From positions 103,675,849-103,739,848 of the forward strand of contig NC_050104.1 of the NCBI RefSeq assembly GCF_902167145.1: 64,000 nucleotides of DNA. The letters are read 5' to 3'. This document shows, one piece after another, positions 24,080-36,047 of the stretch. Origin of the DNA: Zea mays (taxonomy: Eukaryota > Streptophyta > Magnoliopsida > Poales > Poaceae). The position numbers were made by a program, and so were the translations under genes. The notes under the pieces are model-generated. The model saw nothing but the letters and a program-made list of their open reading frames with translations, made no database searches and was not told the DNA's origin. Positions within the stretch are counted from its first letter, which is position 1. Every line of letters starts with the position of its first letter.

Positions 24080-25282
24080 CTACCCCTCGACAAGGCCGAA
24101 GCTCGGCGACTGGCACGGCGCGCCAAGTCGTTCGTCTTACTAGGTGATGAAAAGGAGCTCTACCACCGCAGCCCCTTAGGCATTCTCCAACGATGCATAT
24201 CTGTCGCCGAAGGACAGGAGCTATTGCAAGAGATACACTCGGGGGCTTGCGGTCACCATGCAGCACCTCGAGCCCTCGTTGGGAACGCCTTCCGACAAGG
24301 CTTCTACTGGCCGACCGCGGTGGCCGACGCCACTAGGATTGTACGCTCCTGCCAAGGGTGTCAATTCTATACGAAATAGACGCACCTGCCCGCTCAGGCC
24401 CTGCAGATAATACCCATCACCTGGTCGTTTGCTATGTGGGGTCTGGACCTCGTTGGTCCCTTGCAGAAGGCACCCGGGGGCTTCTCGCACCTACTGGTCG
24501 CCATCGACAAATTCTCCAAGTGGATCGAGGTCCGACCCCTAACAAGCATCAGGTCCGAGCAGGCGGTGGCATTCTTCACCAACATCATCCATCACTTTGG
24601 GGTCCCGAACTCCATCATCACCGATAATGGCACCCAGTTCACTGGGAAGAAGTTCCTGGACTTCTGCGAGGACCACCACATCCGTGTGGACTGGGCCGCC
24701 GTAGCTCACCCCATGATGAATGGGCAGGTGGAGCGCGCCAACGGTATGATTCTGCAGGGACTTAAATCGAGGATCTACAACGACCTCAACAAGTTTGGCA
24801 AGCGATAGATGAAAGAGCTACACTCGGTGGTCTGGAGTCTGAGGATGACGCCAAGCCGAGCCACGGGTTTCTCGCCGTTCTTTCTAGTCTATGGGGCCGA
24901 GGCTATCTTGCCCACAGACTTAGAATACGGTTCCCCGAGGACAAAGGCGTACGACGATCGAAGCAACCAGACCAGCCGAGAAGACTCACTGGACTAGCTT
25001 GAAGAGGCTCGGGACGTGGCCTTACTACACTCGGCACGGTAGCAGTAGTCTCTGCGACGCTACCACGCCTGAGGGGTTTGGCCCCGAGGCTTCCAGGTGG
25101 GAGACTTGGTACTTCGGCTGCGGCTGGACGCCCGAGGGCGCCACAAGCTTACTCCTCCCTGGGAAGGGTCGTTCATCATCACCAAGATTTTGAAGCCCGG
25201 AACATACAAGCTGGTCAACGATCAAGGCGAGGTCTACAGCAACGCTTGGAACATCCGACAGCTATGTCGCTTTTACCCTTAA
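24080..25282 (+). pseudogene. Integrase remnant of element C
   Basis: HHCC zinc region (EIHSGACGHHAA ... CQGCQFY) at 24230-24370 ends in a TAG. The core is readable at 24434-24808: HLLVAIDKFSKWIEV (D), IITDNGTQFTGKKF (D), NGQVERANGMI (E). A TAG at 24806-24808 and further stops follow, then a C-terminal GSFIITKILKPGTYKLVNDQG module ending TAA at 25280. All three catalytic residues survive, but the chain is broken. Confidence 0.85.
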
Positions 25283-25419
25283 GATGTTTTAAAGTCGTTC
25301 ATATACCTCGTTTTCTATACATACACAAATAAAGTCTAACCGTCAAGGAAGGGTCAGCCTTGCCTCGGCAAAGCCCGACCCTCCCTCAGGGGCTAGAAGG
25401 GGGAACCCCCTATGCGTCA

Positions 25420-25860
25420 AAATTTTCCTCGGAAAAAGTCTTTTTGCTAGAACATCATTCGCGCTTTTCGACAGCTTCGATAGCGGGATCCTGAAAACGA
25501 CGAGAGTACACGTAAGCGGCAAGGCCGACCAAGCCGAGGGACTCCTACGCCTCCGGGATACGGATACCTCACTCATCACCTTCCGTGATAAGTAACTCAC
25601 GCTCGGATAAGCGATTCTGCTGCCGAACAAGTCCTAACGCTCGAAAACTTTTCTGCCAGAACAATTTTCGTGCCTTCTCGACTATATCGATAACAGAATC
25701 CTACGAACGAGTAAGAGTGCACGTAAGCGGCAAGGCCGACCGAGCCGAGGCACTCCTACGCCTCCGGGATACGAATACCTCACTCATCACCTTCCGCAAA
25801 AAGTAACTCTCGCTCAGATAAGCGATTCTGCTACCGACGAACAAGTCCTGATACTCGAAA
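25420..25860. repeat. About 211-bp tandem repeat, two units plus a distant partial copy
   Basis: The sentence CGTAAGCGGCAAGGCCGACC begins at 25509 and 25720. Flanking words (AACTCACGCTCGGATAAGCGATTCTGCT; CAAGTCCTAACGCTCGAAA) recur at the same offset. A third, partial copy starts near 26423. Confidence 0.8.
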
Positions 25861-26079
25861 CAAGAGGAAAGGAAACACAGCTTTATAACACGACAATAAT
25901 ATGTTTGGGCCTCGGCGGCCGCGAAAAACATACGCATACTATAGACAAACTGTTCATGCAGGTTCAGACATCGACAGAGGGAGCAGCAGCACCCTCGGCG
26001 TCGTTTCCGCCTTCGGCGGGATCTGGCCCGGCCTCGGACGGCGACACGGGCAGAAGGATCTCCACCTCGAAGGAGGACG

Positions 26080-26511
26080 TCAGCACCGCGCTTGGGCCAT
26101 CGCAGCCAGGGTCTCCTCCAGGGTCCCGGCCCGAGCGGACACCTCGGCTGGCCGCTCCGTAGCCTCAGCCAGCTGTCCCCCGAGGACATCAGCCTGGCTC
26201 ACGGCCTCGGCAGCGTGACTCCGAGGTTGGTCCCGCTCACGGATGACCTGGCCAAGCTCCAGCCGCCGCTTCTGCACTTCCTCGGCCTGGGAAGCCACGT
26301 GCTCCCGGGCCGACGAAGCCTCTTTTTGAGCCGACTCCGCCTCTGTCCACGCCGACACCGCAGCCTCCGGCTCCAGCTCATCGCAGAGCGGCCGAAGGTT
26401 CTCAAACTGAGCAAGGGAAGCCTTAAGCGGCAAGGCCGACCGAGCCGAGGGACTCCTACGCCTCCGGGATATGGATACCTCACTCGTCACCTTCCGCGCA
26501 GGGCAACTCAC
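26080..26511 (-). pseudogene. Antisense coiled-coil ORF remnant of element C
   Basis: Open minus-strand frame of 143 codons, in the same position and orientation as the antisense gene of element A. It encodes an Ala/Glu/Arg-rich heptad region (AESAQKEASSAREHVASQAEEVQ, AVSQADVLGGQLAEATERP) typical of a coiled coil. No start signal or splice sites were identified. Plausibly the decayed antisense extra ORF known in Tat elements, but GC-rich composition alone can make such frames. Confidence 0.45.
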
Positions 26512-28613
26512 ACTCGGTTAAGCGGTTAAGCGGTTCAGCTAGCCGACAGGCAAGTCCTAGTGCTCGAAATGAGGAAGAAACACGGCTTCACGCCCAAATA
26601 CCCAGATGTTCAGGCCTCGACAGCCGCAATGAACATACGCCCATACTCAGGGTGCCATTACAAACAGAACTCCGGTTCCACTCCCTCGGGTATGAACAAC
26701 CTCCACGCTAGAGGGCCTGCGGGGTAACCAACTCCACGCCGGCGACCACTACAGCAGCAGCGACGACCTCAGGGCAAATGCTGTTGTAGGAAGGCCCTCG
26801 CCCACGTCCCCACACGAGGGACGAGGACAAGCCGTCAAAGTCAAAGAGCCGGAGGTCTGTCTGCGGGTGGCGCCAACGGTCTCGTCGGCGGAGAAACCTC
26901 CTCTGGCGACCACCACCTCAGCACTGACGACAGCGGCTACCTGCGCGCCGGCGCTACGCCAATGAATGGTGGTCGCCCCAGCCTGCACCGACAGATCCCC
27001 ACTCAAGTCCTCGTGGACGGGCAGGCACAGACCTCCGCGTGGAGGCATCGTGCCGGAGTGAGGGCAAGACAATCCAAGAACACGAACGTCGCCCTAGCGG
27101 CGTGCGACGTCTTGGATGATCCCCCGGTGCGCACGGCGCAACGACCGCCCACGCGGTGGACGAACGGCCACGCCCGGATCAAGTGGCAGGAGGCAGCGTC
27201 GGAGGCCGCGACAGAGCCAGCTGAGCCAGCGATCTATGCACGCTGGAGCTGACGACGCTTGCGGCCGACCGGCCCCGCGTTGTCGAAGTTCGCCCCCTCC
27301 GCAAGGCCGGTGAGCGCCCTCTCCCCTAAATGCTGAAGGAAGAGGCGGCCCGCCGGCCCATGTGGGAGGTAGAACTTCGGCTCAGCTCGCCCCCCGCCAC
27401 AGCAAGGATGATGAAGATCCTTGAAGCTGATGGCGGGGCAGAGGCCACAACCCGGCTTGCTTCTCCCCACCATCGAACTGGTGGTCATCATCCTGGATGA
27501 CCATTGGTGAGGGAATGCAGCCGGGCTGCATGATGAAAATCCTTGAAGCCGAGTGATGGCTGAAGGATGCCAACCCCCGCGAGGTCGCGCTCCTCCAACG
27601 GCAGCAAGACGAAGGCAACGCGGGTGCTCCCCATCCGGGGACTTGGAAGGTGGAAGGGCGCGATGCATGAGGGGAGTGCGAAGGCATGGCTACCGCCTGG
27701 GGGATCGATCCCTTTTTAAAGGCGGCTCTCCCACTGGCGTCACCAAGCGTCACGGGTAAAGTCTTCACCGACGTGCTCCAGGGTCCTCCCCCTACGACAC
27801 GGGGGCTGGGTCCCACACGTCATGCAAGCTAACCCGAAACGGAAGAAGCCAATCCGCCGCACGCGGAGCGTGTAACCGCCCCGCGGTTACAAGCACTCCT
27901 CCATCCTCGCCGAAACCAGCGGTCGAAAGGGCGGACCGCCATGCAGGTGGCGTGCAACCGCACCACGAGGGCGCACCCCCTCGGATTCGTCGCATCCAGC
28001 ATGGAGGCCCAGGCCCACACATCATGTAACCGGCCCGCCGGTTACTACGTGCAAGCAACTGCACCACCGCTTGCGCCAATGCCGCGCCTCCTCGACTGCG
28101 GAACCGGTGCCGCGACTCGAGGCAACCCTGTGCATGGCCCAACAGTGCCAATCGAGCACATCGATCATGGGTCAGTCAGCCACGGGAGGAGGCACGACGG
28201 TTGATATGGCCAAAACTGGACCAGCAGTAATGGCGGCAGCAGACGAGCGGAAGCGGCGGTCAAATCGTCTGCAGGCTCACGTCCCCTCCTGGAGCAGCAG
28301 GGGAGCCCTCTCCCACGACGTGAAGACGACGCGCCCATGTTCCGTTCCTCGAACGGCTCGCGCACGCGGCCACCCCGCGAACTGCCTGTCCCGTCGCATT
28401 AACTCCGCGGCAAGGCAAGCAACACCTTTGGCAGGCGAAGCAGGCGTCGTTTCACCTCCGCCATGATGACCGCGTCAAAAAAAGGTGCGCCACACCGTTT
28501 AAATTCATATCCTTTTCCTCTTCCCATTTCTCTCTCTTGCTACAGGGACCGGGAAAGGGGATATTTCGAAAGGGATCCTTCTCCACGAAGGAAGCGGGCC
28601 CCGAGCCCTCCTA

Positions 28614-28840
28614 CTGATCAGGGATTCGAAGGCTGGCCCTTCGGAAGGTTTCGACAGCCGCCCCAAAGCACTCAGGTTTCAGGCTCATTACTGATCAGAG
28701 GTTCGAAGGCTGGCCCCTTGGAAGGGTTCGATAGCCGCCTCAGAGCACTCGGGCTCCGCGCTCACTACTGATCAGGGGTTCAAAGGCTGGCCCCTCGGAA
28801 GGGTTCGACAGCCGCCCCAGAGCACGCAGAGCGAGGGATG
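28614..28840. repeat. 77-bp tandem repeat, three units
   Basis: CTGATCA recurs at 28614, 28691 and 28768, each followed by (A)GGNTTCGAAGGCTGGCCC and TTCGANAGCCGCC. Lies in the 3' non-coding part of element C. Confidence 0.85.
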
Positions 28841-29552
28841 ACTCTGGGTACGTCCGTTACATGGCCGAGGCTCAGGCTACGCTCCCGAGGTACCCTAGGA
28901 CATTTCCGAGACCAGCAGGAGCGATTTTGTAACGGAATCCCACCAGAGGGAGGCATCGAGCCCTCAGGCCCTATCGAACGGGTCCGGGTCCGGCAAATCA
29001 CCTGCAGGTACTTTTGGAGCGCGCCTCTGGGCCACTAGCCGACCCTTATCGAACGGGGCACGGGCGTCCACTTGGATCACCCGTTAGCAACTCATTGGAG
29101 ACACCATGTTCGGCGCCCTCCGAGGGCAACATGGCGCTTTCCCCCTTCCTCCTTGCGGAAAGGCGACGAAGGGGCATATGATAAAAGTCGAGACAGTCCT
29201 TGATCGTCCTCTCGCTCCGTGCAGAGGCTCGGGTGCTGCTCTTGCAACCCGGCTACGGCCAAACCGTTGACAGCGTCAACAAACCAGCCTGAAAACTCGG
29301 AATCTGACCATGCACCCGGGCTACAATTAGGTCGCGTGAGGGAACAACCAGACCAGCCGAGGCATCACGAGAGGCATTAAGACCTCAGAGGAGTCAAACC
29401 ACTCCTCCGAGGCCTCAGGGGCTACACCTGGCGGGTGCGCTCGCGCGCACCCACCGAAACAAAGTGTAACCAAGAAAGGCCGGTCCCCTCACAAAAAAGT
29501 GCGGCAAAGCCTCTAAGCGAGTACCAACACTCCCTTTGAGGCTCAGGGCTAC

Positions 29553-30893
29553 TGTCGGGTACCGTAATTAGGGGTACCCCCAACACTCCTAAACATGGCT
29601 GGTAACCACCATCAGCACAAGCTGCAGAGACTGATGGGCGCAATTCAGGTCAAGGCTTCGTCTACTCAAGGGATGCGATCTCGCCTCGCCCGAGCCCAGC
29701 CTCGGGTGGGAACAGTAGTCCCAGGCGAATTCACGCCTCGCCCGAGGGCCTCCTCAAGCAACGGGTGCACCCTCGACTCGCCCGAAGCCCAGCTCGGGCA
29801 GGCTTCGTTGTGAAGCAACCTTGGCCAAATCGCAACACCAACCGACCGTATCGCAGGCGCATTCAATGCGAGAATCGCCTGACGCCTTATCCTTACACAC
29901 GTGCCTCAGTCGGCAAGGTCGAAGTGACCGCAGTCACTTCGCCCTTCCACTGACCAACCTGGCAGGAAAACAGCGCCGCCCGCTCCGCTCCGACTGCTGT
30001 GCCACCCACCAGGGTGAGGCTGACAACAGCCAAGTTCAGCCTCACGCGCAACAGGAAGCTCCACCTCGCCCGACCTTGGGCCTCGGCCTTAGGAGGAGGT
30101 CTCCGCCTCGCCCGACCCGAGGGCTCGGCCTCACCCTCGGCCTCGGAAGGTGGTCTCCGCCTCGCCCGACCCCAGGGCTCGGCCTCAACCTCGACCTCGG
30201 GAGGAATCGCGTCCTCGCCCGACCTTGGCCTCGGCCTCAGGAGGAGTCTCCGCCTCGCCCGACCTTGGGCTCGGACCGACCGTGCCACGGGGGATACATC
30301 ATTACCCTACCCCTAGCTAGCTCAGGCTACGGGGGAATAAGACCGGCGTCCCATCCAGGCTTGCCCCGGTAACAAGTAATGATGGCTCCCCGCGTGCGTC
30401 CATGACGACGGTGGTTCTCAGCCCCCTACGGAAGCAAGGAGACGTCAGCAAGATCCCAGCAGCCCCGACAGCTGTGCTTCTACAGGGCTCAGGCGCTCCT
30501 CCGACGGCCACGTTACCGCGTACACAGGGCTCTAGCACCCCTCCGACAGCCACGTTGGCATGTACACAGGACTCAGGCACCTCTCTGCCGGACACGTTAG
30601 CACATAGCTACACCCCCATTGTACACCTGGACCCTCTCCTTGCATCTATAAAAGGAGGTCCAGGGCCTTCATGCGAGAGGGTCGCGCGGGAGGACGGGCT
30701 GACGAACAGGCTCGCTCTCCGTCCCTCGCGAACGCTTGTAACCCCTACTACGAGCGCATCCCCCTGGCGCAGGATAACACGAGCCGCGTTTTTCCCCCTT
30801 GTGTTCCTTCTCGCGCCAACCCATCTGGGCTGGGACACGCAGTGACAATTTTACTCGTCTGTCCAGGGACCCTCCGGGGTCGAAACGCCGACA
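29553..30893 (+). repeat. 3' LTR of element C (1341 bp)
   Basis: Starts TGTCGGGTACCGTAATTAGG after a GAGGCTCAGGGCTAC purine-rich end and finishes GAAACGCCGACA. Contains many CTCGCCCGA units (29690-30260) and a TATA box at 30647. Its partner LTR is outside the window, so age cannot be judged. Confidence 0.85.
30647..30655 (+). promoter_or_regulatory. TATA box of the C LTR
   Basis: TATAAAAGG about 245 bases before the LTR end, the normal place for an LTR core promoter. Confidence 0.7.
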
Positions 30894-32096
30894 ACATCTT
30901 TGCCCATAAGTCATGTAAAAGTTCAAAGAACTTTGCAGCCAACCACGTTGTGCTGATCAGGCACAATACCACAATTCTAAGGTGTGATTGCATAGGGATG
31001 CTACGATGCCTTTACAAAGTTCCGCTAGCATGACAAAATCCACTATGGTTTTAGATAGAGGTGGTATAGGAATCCCTCGTCTAAAAAGCTACCATAGAGC
31101 AGATCAGCCTGAGAACCACCCTATACTTGAGCAACTCCTCCCCGCTTGTCCCTTTCAGGTAAGGTTCTCACATGCTAGCTTCCCTAATTAATTAGCCAAG
31201 ACCAGAGACATAATAGTCCTTATGGTTGCACTATTTTCTCGAGTTGCCGCTTCATGTTCCAATTAAACAAGGTGATCTTAAAATGCATAATAAATAATCC
31301 AACAATAATAAATCATGACCAATGTTTCATATGTAACATTATCCTAAAAACCAAGTAGAGCACTAGCCAGTCTATCCAATAATAAGTAAACTAGGTGTAA
31401 ACAAGGTATACATAAACAAATCTTGATATAACCTATTAGGTCCCATCAGGTAAAGCTAAGTATGTAATCCATAGGTGACAACATAATAGTAAATACTATA
31501 TAGGTCAAACAACGCAATCAAGGACACAAGTTGCCTTCTTTAGCAAACTCATGTTGCTTAGATGCTTCTATAGGTTGGACTTCAAATTCTCCATACACTT
31601 GCTCTTCTACTCGCAGCAATACAAACAAACATGCAAACAATAAATAAAAATAACATTACACCAAATGAAGGAAACAACTACGTAAAACAAATCTACGCGT
31701 TGAGACAAATCTGTAGATTTGAGAACCACTAAAATCGAAGTTAAAACGTGAAAGTTATGGAGAAAACAAGTTTTAGGGCTATTTTATATTTAAAAATATA
31801 CGTCCATAGATGTATTTATGAAAAACATAATGTTGCATAATTATATATATAAATATAAGGGGTTTAGTGTAAATATAGTTCTTATGGACGACAGGTTATA
31901 TTATTTAAGAGCTCGGGGTTAAGTTTATAAAAATTTGGACCCGGTTGTAATACTTTTCAACAGCAGTGGATTGCTGGTTAGTTCTAGAAAATGCCAGGGT
32001 TTCTTTCGCAAAACATGCAGGGTCGGGTAAGAGGATGCGATACGATATGTCCAGATCTAAATCAATGACTTAGATTAAATCAACGAACCAGCACAC
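30894..32096 (-). mobile_element. Element E: antisense chromovirus LTR fragment
   Basis: Not coding. About 700 bp aligns by eye with the LTR at 63380-64000 (GCCTTTACAAAGTTCC-CTAGC; TAGGAATCCCTCG; TTAATNAGCCAAG; AACCTATTNGGTCCCATCA) and, in reverse complement, with parts of the D LTR (34900-35480). It is cut on the left by element C (possible duplication ACATC, 30894-30898) and on the right by the MITE at 32100, resuming at 53059. Its far boundary was not found. Confidence 0.65.
31535..31606 (-). other. Candidate acidic exon in LTR E
   Basis: Minus strand 72 nt between a GCGAGTAG acceptor and a GC donor (GAAG|GCAACT). Open in the phase used in B, D and F, reading EEQVYGEFEVQPIEASKQ and ending KEG. 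The second exon would lie beyond the element C insertion. Confidence 0.45.
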
Positions 32097-32417
32097 TTAT
32101 GGCGTGTTTGGTTTGTGGAATCACTCTATGCTTCATGAGGTGATGCATCATAAGTTTATTCCATCAATTTTGGTGGAATCAACCCACTCCTCATGTATCT
32201 CTACTACTAATTAAGATAATAGTGTAGGCGTCCACAACAATAGGATGGCGCACGGTTCTGCCACAGCCGACGTCCTCTCCGCGACACGCATCCCTCTCCT
32301 CCGCCCCACCCTCCTCCCCACGCCATCATCGGATCCGCCCTCACCCCCATCATCGGATCCATGGCGCCACGGGATCCATGGCCCTGCCCCCACCCCCACG
32401 TGAAGCCCCTCACCCCC

Positions 32418-32422
32418 TACCA
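32418..32422. repeat. Target site duplication of element D, left copy
   Basis: TACCA, matching 45965-45969. Confidence 0.95.
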
Positions 32423-35400
32423 TGTAACACCCTGAATTTGGGGGTATAAAATTTCTTTGCTCATATTCACAAATTCAGGTGTTACTTCCTTTTCTCATCC
32501 TTCCTAATTCTTTTCTCTCTCATTTCTATAGGAGCTAAGTACTTATTTTACTTGTAATCATAGTCTATTATGTTAAACCCTAGTGGAGTATGAATTGTTG
32601 CATCATGTTGAACCCTAGATTTCACTTTTGTTTGGTGCATAATTCTCAAAAGGTCTAATTTGAATTTGGGGCTCATTTGAGTTTGAATCAAATAGAATAA
32701 ATAAAAGAAAAGGGAGAAACAATTCAGAATAAAAGAAAAAGGTAAAGCAGCCCAACCCAGCCGCCCCCTCGGCCTTTCGGCCCAGCCGGCCCATCTCTCG
32801 CGCGCGCGCCTCCCTCCCCTCCTCTCTCTGCGCAGCGGGCCCCACCTGTCGGCGCTCCCGCCTTCCGCGCACCCGCCCCCTTCTCTCTCTGCTCGCCCGG
32901 TCCCACCTGTCGGCGCCCGCTTTCCCCGCGCGCGCTCGCTCCCTCGCTCTCTCTCTGCTCGCGGGCCCGGGGTGTCAGCCCCGTCTTCCTCGCGTAACCG
33001 CCGCCCGAGCTGCTCGCGCCCGCCTTCCCCGCGCCCACGTCGCGCGTGGAACTCGCCCCACCTCGCCCCTGGCCACTTGAGCCCCGAACCCCACTCGCCC
33101 TCACCCCCTCCCCCATTTGTGCCCCAGCAGACTCTCTCTCCCCCTCGCTGCGCGCACGCAGAGCGCCGCCGCCACTAACCATCGCCGCCCGAGCCGTTTC
33201 CTCGTCGCCGGTGGAGCTCCGCCGCGCCCTTAGCCCCGGTGAGCTCCGCTCTGGCGTCCGCAACCCGGAACGCGCCCCAATTCCCTCTACCCCTCCCTAT
33301 TTCTCTCTGCCCGCGCTCACCCGTCGTTCGCCGTGCAGCCGCCACCGTCGACCCGAGTCTCCGTCGCGTCCCCGTCGCCGCCGAGGAGTCCCCGGAGCCC
33401 GCCTTGAGGTAACGGACCCCTCCAGCCCCTATCGCCCCTTGTTTTGCTCTCTGTTGCGCTTGATTGCTCGCCGGAGTAGATTAACCCCGCCGCCGAGCCG
33501 CCCCACCGTGAACCGCCCCCCTCCGGTGCCTCTGCCCCGACCCAAACCCTACCGGAGAACTCCCCGCGCCCTCCCCGACCTCCCCGACCACTCGGATTGC
33601 CCCAGAGCCCCGCCAGTCGCCCGCGCCCCTCGTCTCCGGCGAGTCCTCCGCCGCGGGGACGAGCGCCGCCGCCCCAGCTAGCCGTAGGGGAAGCCCAGGC
33701 CGGCCACCCGATCCCCACCGTCCATCCCAGATCGGGCGGCCTCGTTTTAATTTGGCCAAGCCCAATCCTGGCCGTCCGCCGGAGATCCAGCGGCCCAGGC
33801 CCGCTGCCCCCTCACCCCGTCTCTCTGCCCGCTAGGCCCCACCTGTCAGCTCGCCCGCGCGCCCGCGCTGTCCGCCCGGCCCCGCCCGTCAGTCCGCCCG
33901 CGCGCTCTGCCCGCCCGGTCCCGCTTGCCAGTCGCCCGCGCCCGCGCTGTCCGCCCGGCCCCGCCTGTCAGCCGCTCCCGCCGCCGCGCGCTCGCGCGCC
34001 CGCCCGCAGGATCTAATCCTGGCCGTTCGCTTTAGATCTGACGGCCGTAGTAGCCCGATACCCCTTCGCCCGCGCGTTTTCTTAAAGAGCCCCCCTGTTT
34101 TCTGGAAATTGCGCCCGCCGTCCCTGGTTTCTCGCAGTTAAGTCCCTAGCCCTTTTATTTAATTAAAAATAAGTCCTTAGGGTATAATTTTAACCCCTAA
34201 ACTTGTAAAATTCATAACTTTGTCATATGAACTCCAAATTAGGTGCTTCAAATTGCAAAATGTTCATAATATTATTATCTATCTGTTTATGCAATGTTTC
34301 CCTGCTGTTTCCATGTATTAATTAATATCTAATCACTAGGATAGGATTAAGACTATTGAAACCTCATTTAGGATAATTGGAAATAAGTAGACTTTAATAA
34401 AAGTTGGATTACTTAAGTTTGTGGACTTAAACACTTAAGTTTAGAAACTCAAACCAGATAATTATTTAATCCCACCACCAACTTAGACCTGATTAGTGGA
34501 TAGTGAATCACTTTGTGTAATCCTCTACCCCCAGACCTAGGGAACTTTAGAGTGCCTATCCCTTTTCTGTTATGAACTTGTGACCCCTCTCTGCTGCAAA
34601 TGTTTGGTATATTGTTTTTGTTTGTTATTTTCCCAAGTGCATAGTGTGAATGATTGCTTTGCGTAGACACCGAGCAGTCTGTGTTTCCCGAGGCAGTTGC
34701 AGAGGAAGTCCCTGATCAGCAGTTTGGTGAAGGCAAGTGTCCTCTGTCCCATTATGTCCTATTCATTTATAATTTACTACCCCGCATTACTTACTTGAAA
34801 CCTAAGGATTGACTAGCTTTACACTTTACTTTATCCTTGATGACCTATTGGGTTGTTATGGTTAGCACTTTGCTACTGCTTTAACATAATCAATGAACAT
34901 GATGTGGCTATTTATGATACTGTTATCCTGTTGATGTTGACGATCTTGTGATATTCTAGGGGGCTCAGGCTGTTTCCTGAGTACCTCTCCGTAAGGACTG
35001 GTTCGTTGAGAGACCACCCGGGATAACAGTGCAACCATGAGGGTGAAATGGGATGCCCTTAGCTGATTAATTAGATGAATTAGAGGTGTAGTTGCTTAGC
35101 CGTCGTGCCGTCAATGGGGTCCAGGCACAGTGCTTGCTCTGCCGAGGCTGAGTGCCGAGGTTCTTTCGTTTTGCTCTTTGTTAGTCACTCTCCTGCGGGG
35201 AGGGGTACTGTGTTTATCAAACTGGAGAAACCTAACGGGCAGCTACGATCTCTAGGGAATCTTTGTAAAGGCTACGTAGTGATGCCCTGCCGGACCACCT
35301 AGGTAGTGGTCAATGGGGAGTAGCTCTCCCCGGGTAGAAAGGGAATCATGACTCATGGGTAAAGTGTGCGACCTCTGCAGAGGGTAGCGAAACTGGTATA

Positions 35401-36043
35401 TCAGCCGTGCTCACGGTTAAGAGCAGCCTTGGGATCCTCTTTGATTAGAGATACAGATGGTTCGAGATGCAAGGATTATGTTATGGTTTTGGTTCGACTA
35501 TGATGATGTTCCTCGATGAGGAAATGGTTTACGGGATTGGTTAATGCTAAAATCTGGCTTCTACTAATGATAAATACTTGACCAACTAAAAGCAACTGCT
35601 TGAGCCTAACCCCACATAAAGCTAGTCCACCTCAGCCAAACGGGACATTTGCTGAGTACGTTGATGTGTACTCATCCTTGCTTTACCACCAAACACCAGG
35701 TTGTCCGCATTGTAACCACTGCTCAGGAGAAGGTGAAGCCGTGGAAGGAGACTTCCAGGAGTTTCAAGACTACGATGAATTCTAGGTGTGGGTTGGCGGC
35801 AACCCCCAGTCAGCTGCCTGTGAAGGCCTTATCTTTACTGCGTTTCGCTTAGCACTTTGATTTACTTGTTACGACAATGACTATGTGGATGTCTATGACT
35901 CTATGATGTAATAAGTACTCTTTTATGTTATTATTCGAGCATTGTGTGATGATGTTCATTTATGTAATCGCTGTGTACGTGAGTTCTGATCCTGGCACGT
36001 ACATAGTTCGCATTCGGTTTGCCTTCTAAAACCGGGTGTGACA
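32423..36043 (+). repeat. 5' LTR of element D (3621 bp)
   Basis: TGTAACACCC...GGTGTGACA. Has an AT-rich start, an extremely GC- and pyrimidine-rich block (about 32750-34080) including degenerate ~38-bp repeats of CCGCCCGGNCCCGCCNGTCAG (33800-33990), and an AT-rich 3' half with two candidate coding exons. Large frames in the GC block occur on both strands and are not considered genes. Confidence 0.95.
34600..35785 (+). other. Candidate spliced acidic ORF in the D 5' LTR
   Basis: Exon 34667-34732 (66 nt) lies between a TTTGCGTAG acceptor and an AAG|GCAAGT donor (GC class), reading TEQSVFPEAVAEEVPDQQFGE. Exon 35727-35785 follows ACTGCTCAG and reads EGEAVEGDFQEFQDYDEF then TAG; the join is in frame. 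A possible upstream mini-exon ATG TTT G (34600-34606) with a GTATAT donor would supply a start through a 60-nt intron, but this is weak. Matching exons occur in LTRs B and F, and exon 1 in E. Confidence 0.45.
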
Positions 36044-36047
36044 TAAG

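Larger units (their letters stand above)
25283..29552 (+). other. Long 3' non-coding region of element C
   Basis: About 4.3 kb, GC-rich, between integrase and 3' LTR. Contains a roughly 211-bp tandem repeat (25420-25860, with a partial third unit near 26415-26575), an antisense coiled-coil remnant (26080-26511), a 77-bp tandem repeat (28614-28840) and the polypurine end. Nothing recognised in 26580-28560 or 28850-29540. Confidence 0.6.
7122..30893 (+). mobile_element. Element C: decayed Tat-lineage gypsy element, interrupted by B
   Basis: Plus-strand gag-PR-RT remains (7122-9191) resume after element B as RT-RH-aRH-INT (22841-25282), then about 4.3 kb of 3' non-coding DNA and a 3' LTR (29553-30893). 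Its 5' part lies left of the window beyond element A. Many stops and frameshifts show it is old and non-coding. The RT sentence ...KIAAIT breaks at 9191 and continues NMGHIKDLKG from 22839, which fixes the B insertion exactly. The LTR start (TGTCGGGTACC) is typical of an abundant grass Tat family; exact family uncertain. Confidence 0.85.

Noticed and set aside
30402..30845. 147-codon ORF in the C LTR
   Set aside because: Low-complexity, spans the TATA box and LTR core promoter; not coding.
33046..33681. Long plus- and minus-strand ORFs in the GC-rich part of the D LTR (also 42967-43602)
   Set aside because: Low-complexity Pro/Arg/Ser-rich frames open on several strands at once because stop codons are rare in GC-rich DNA; no domain.
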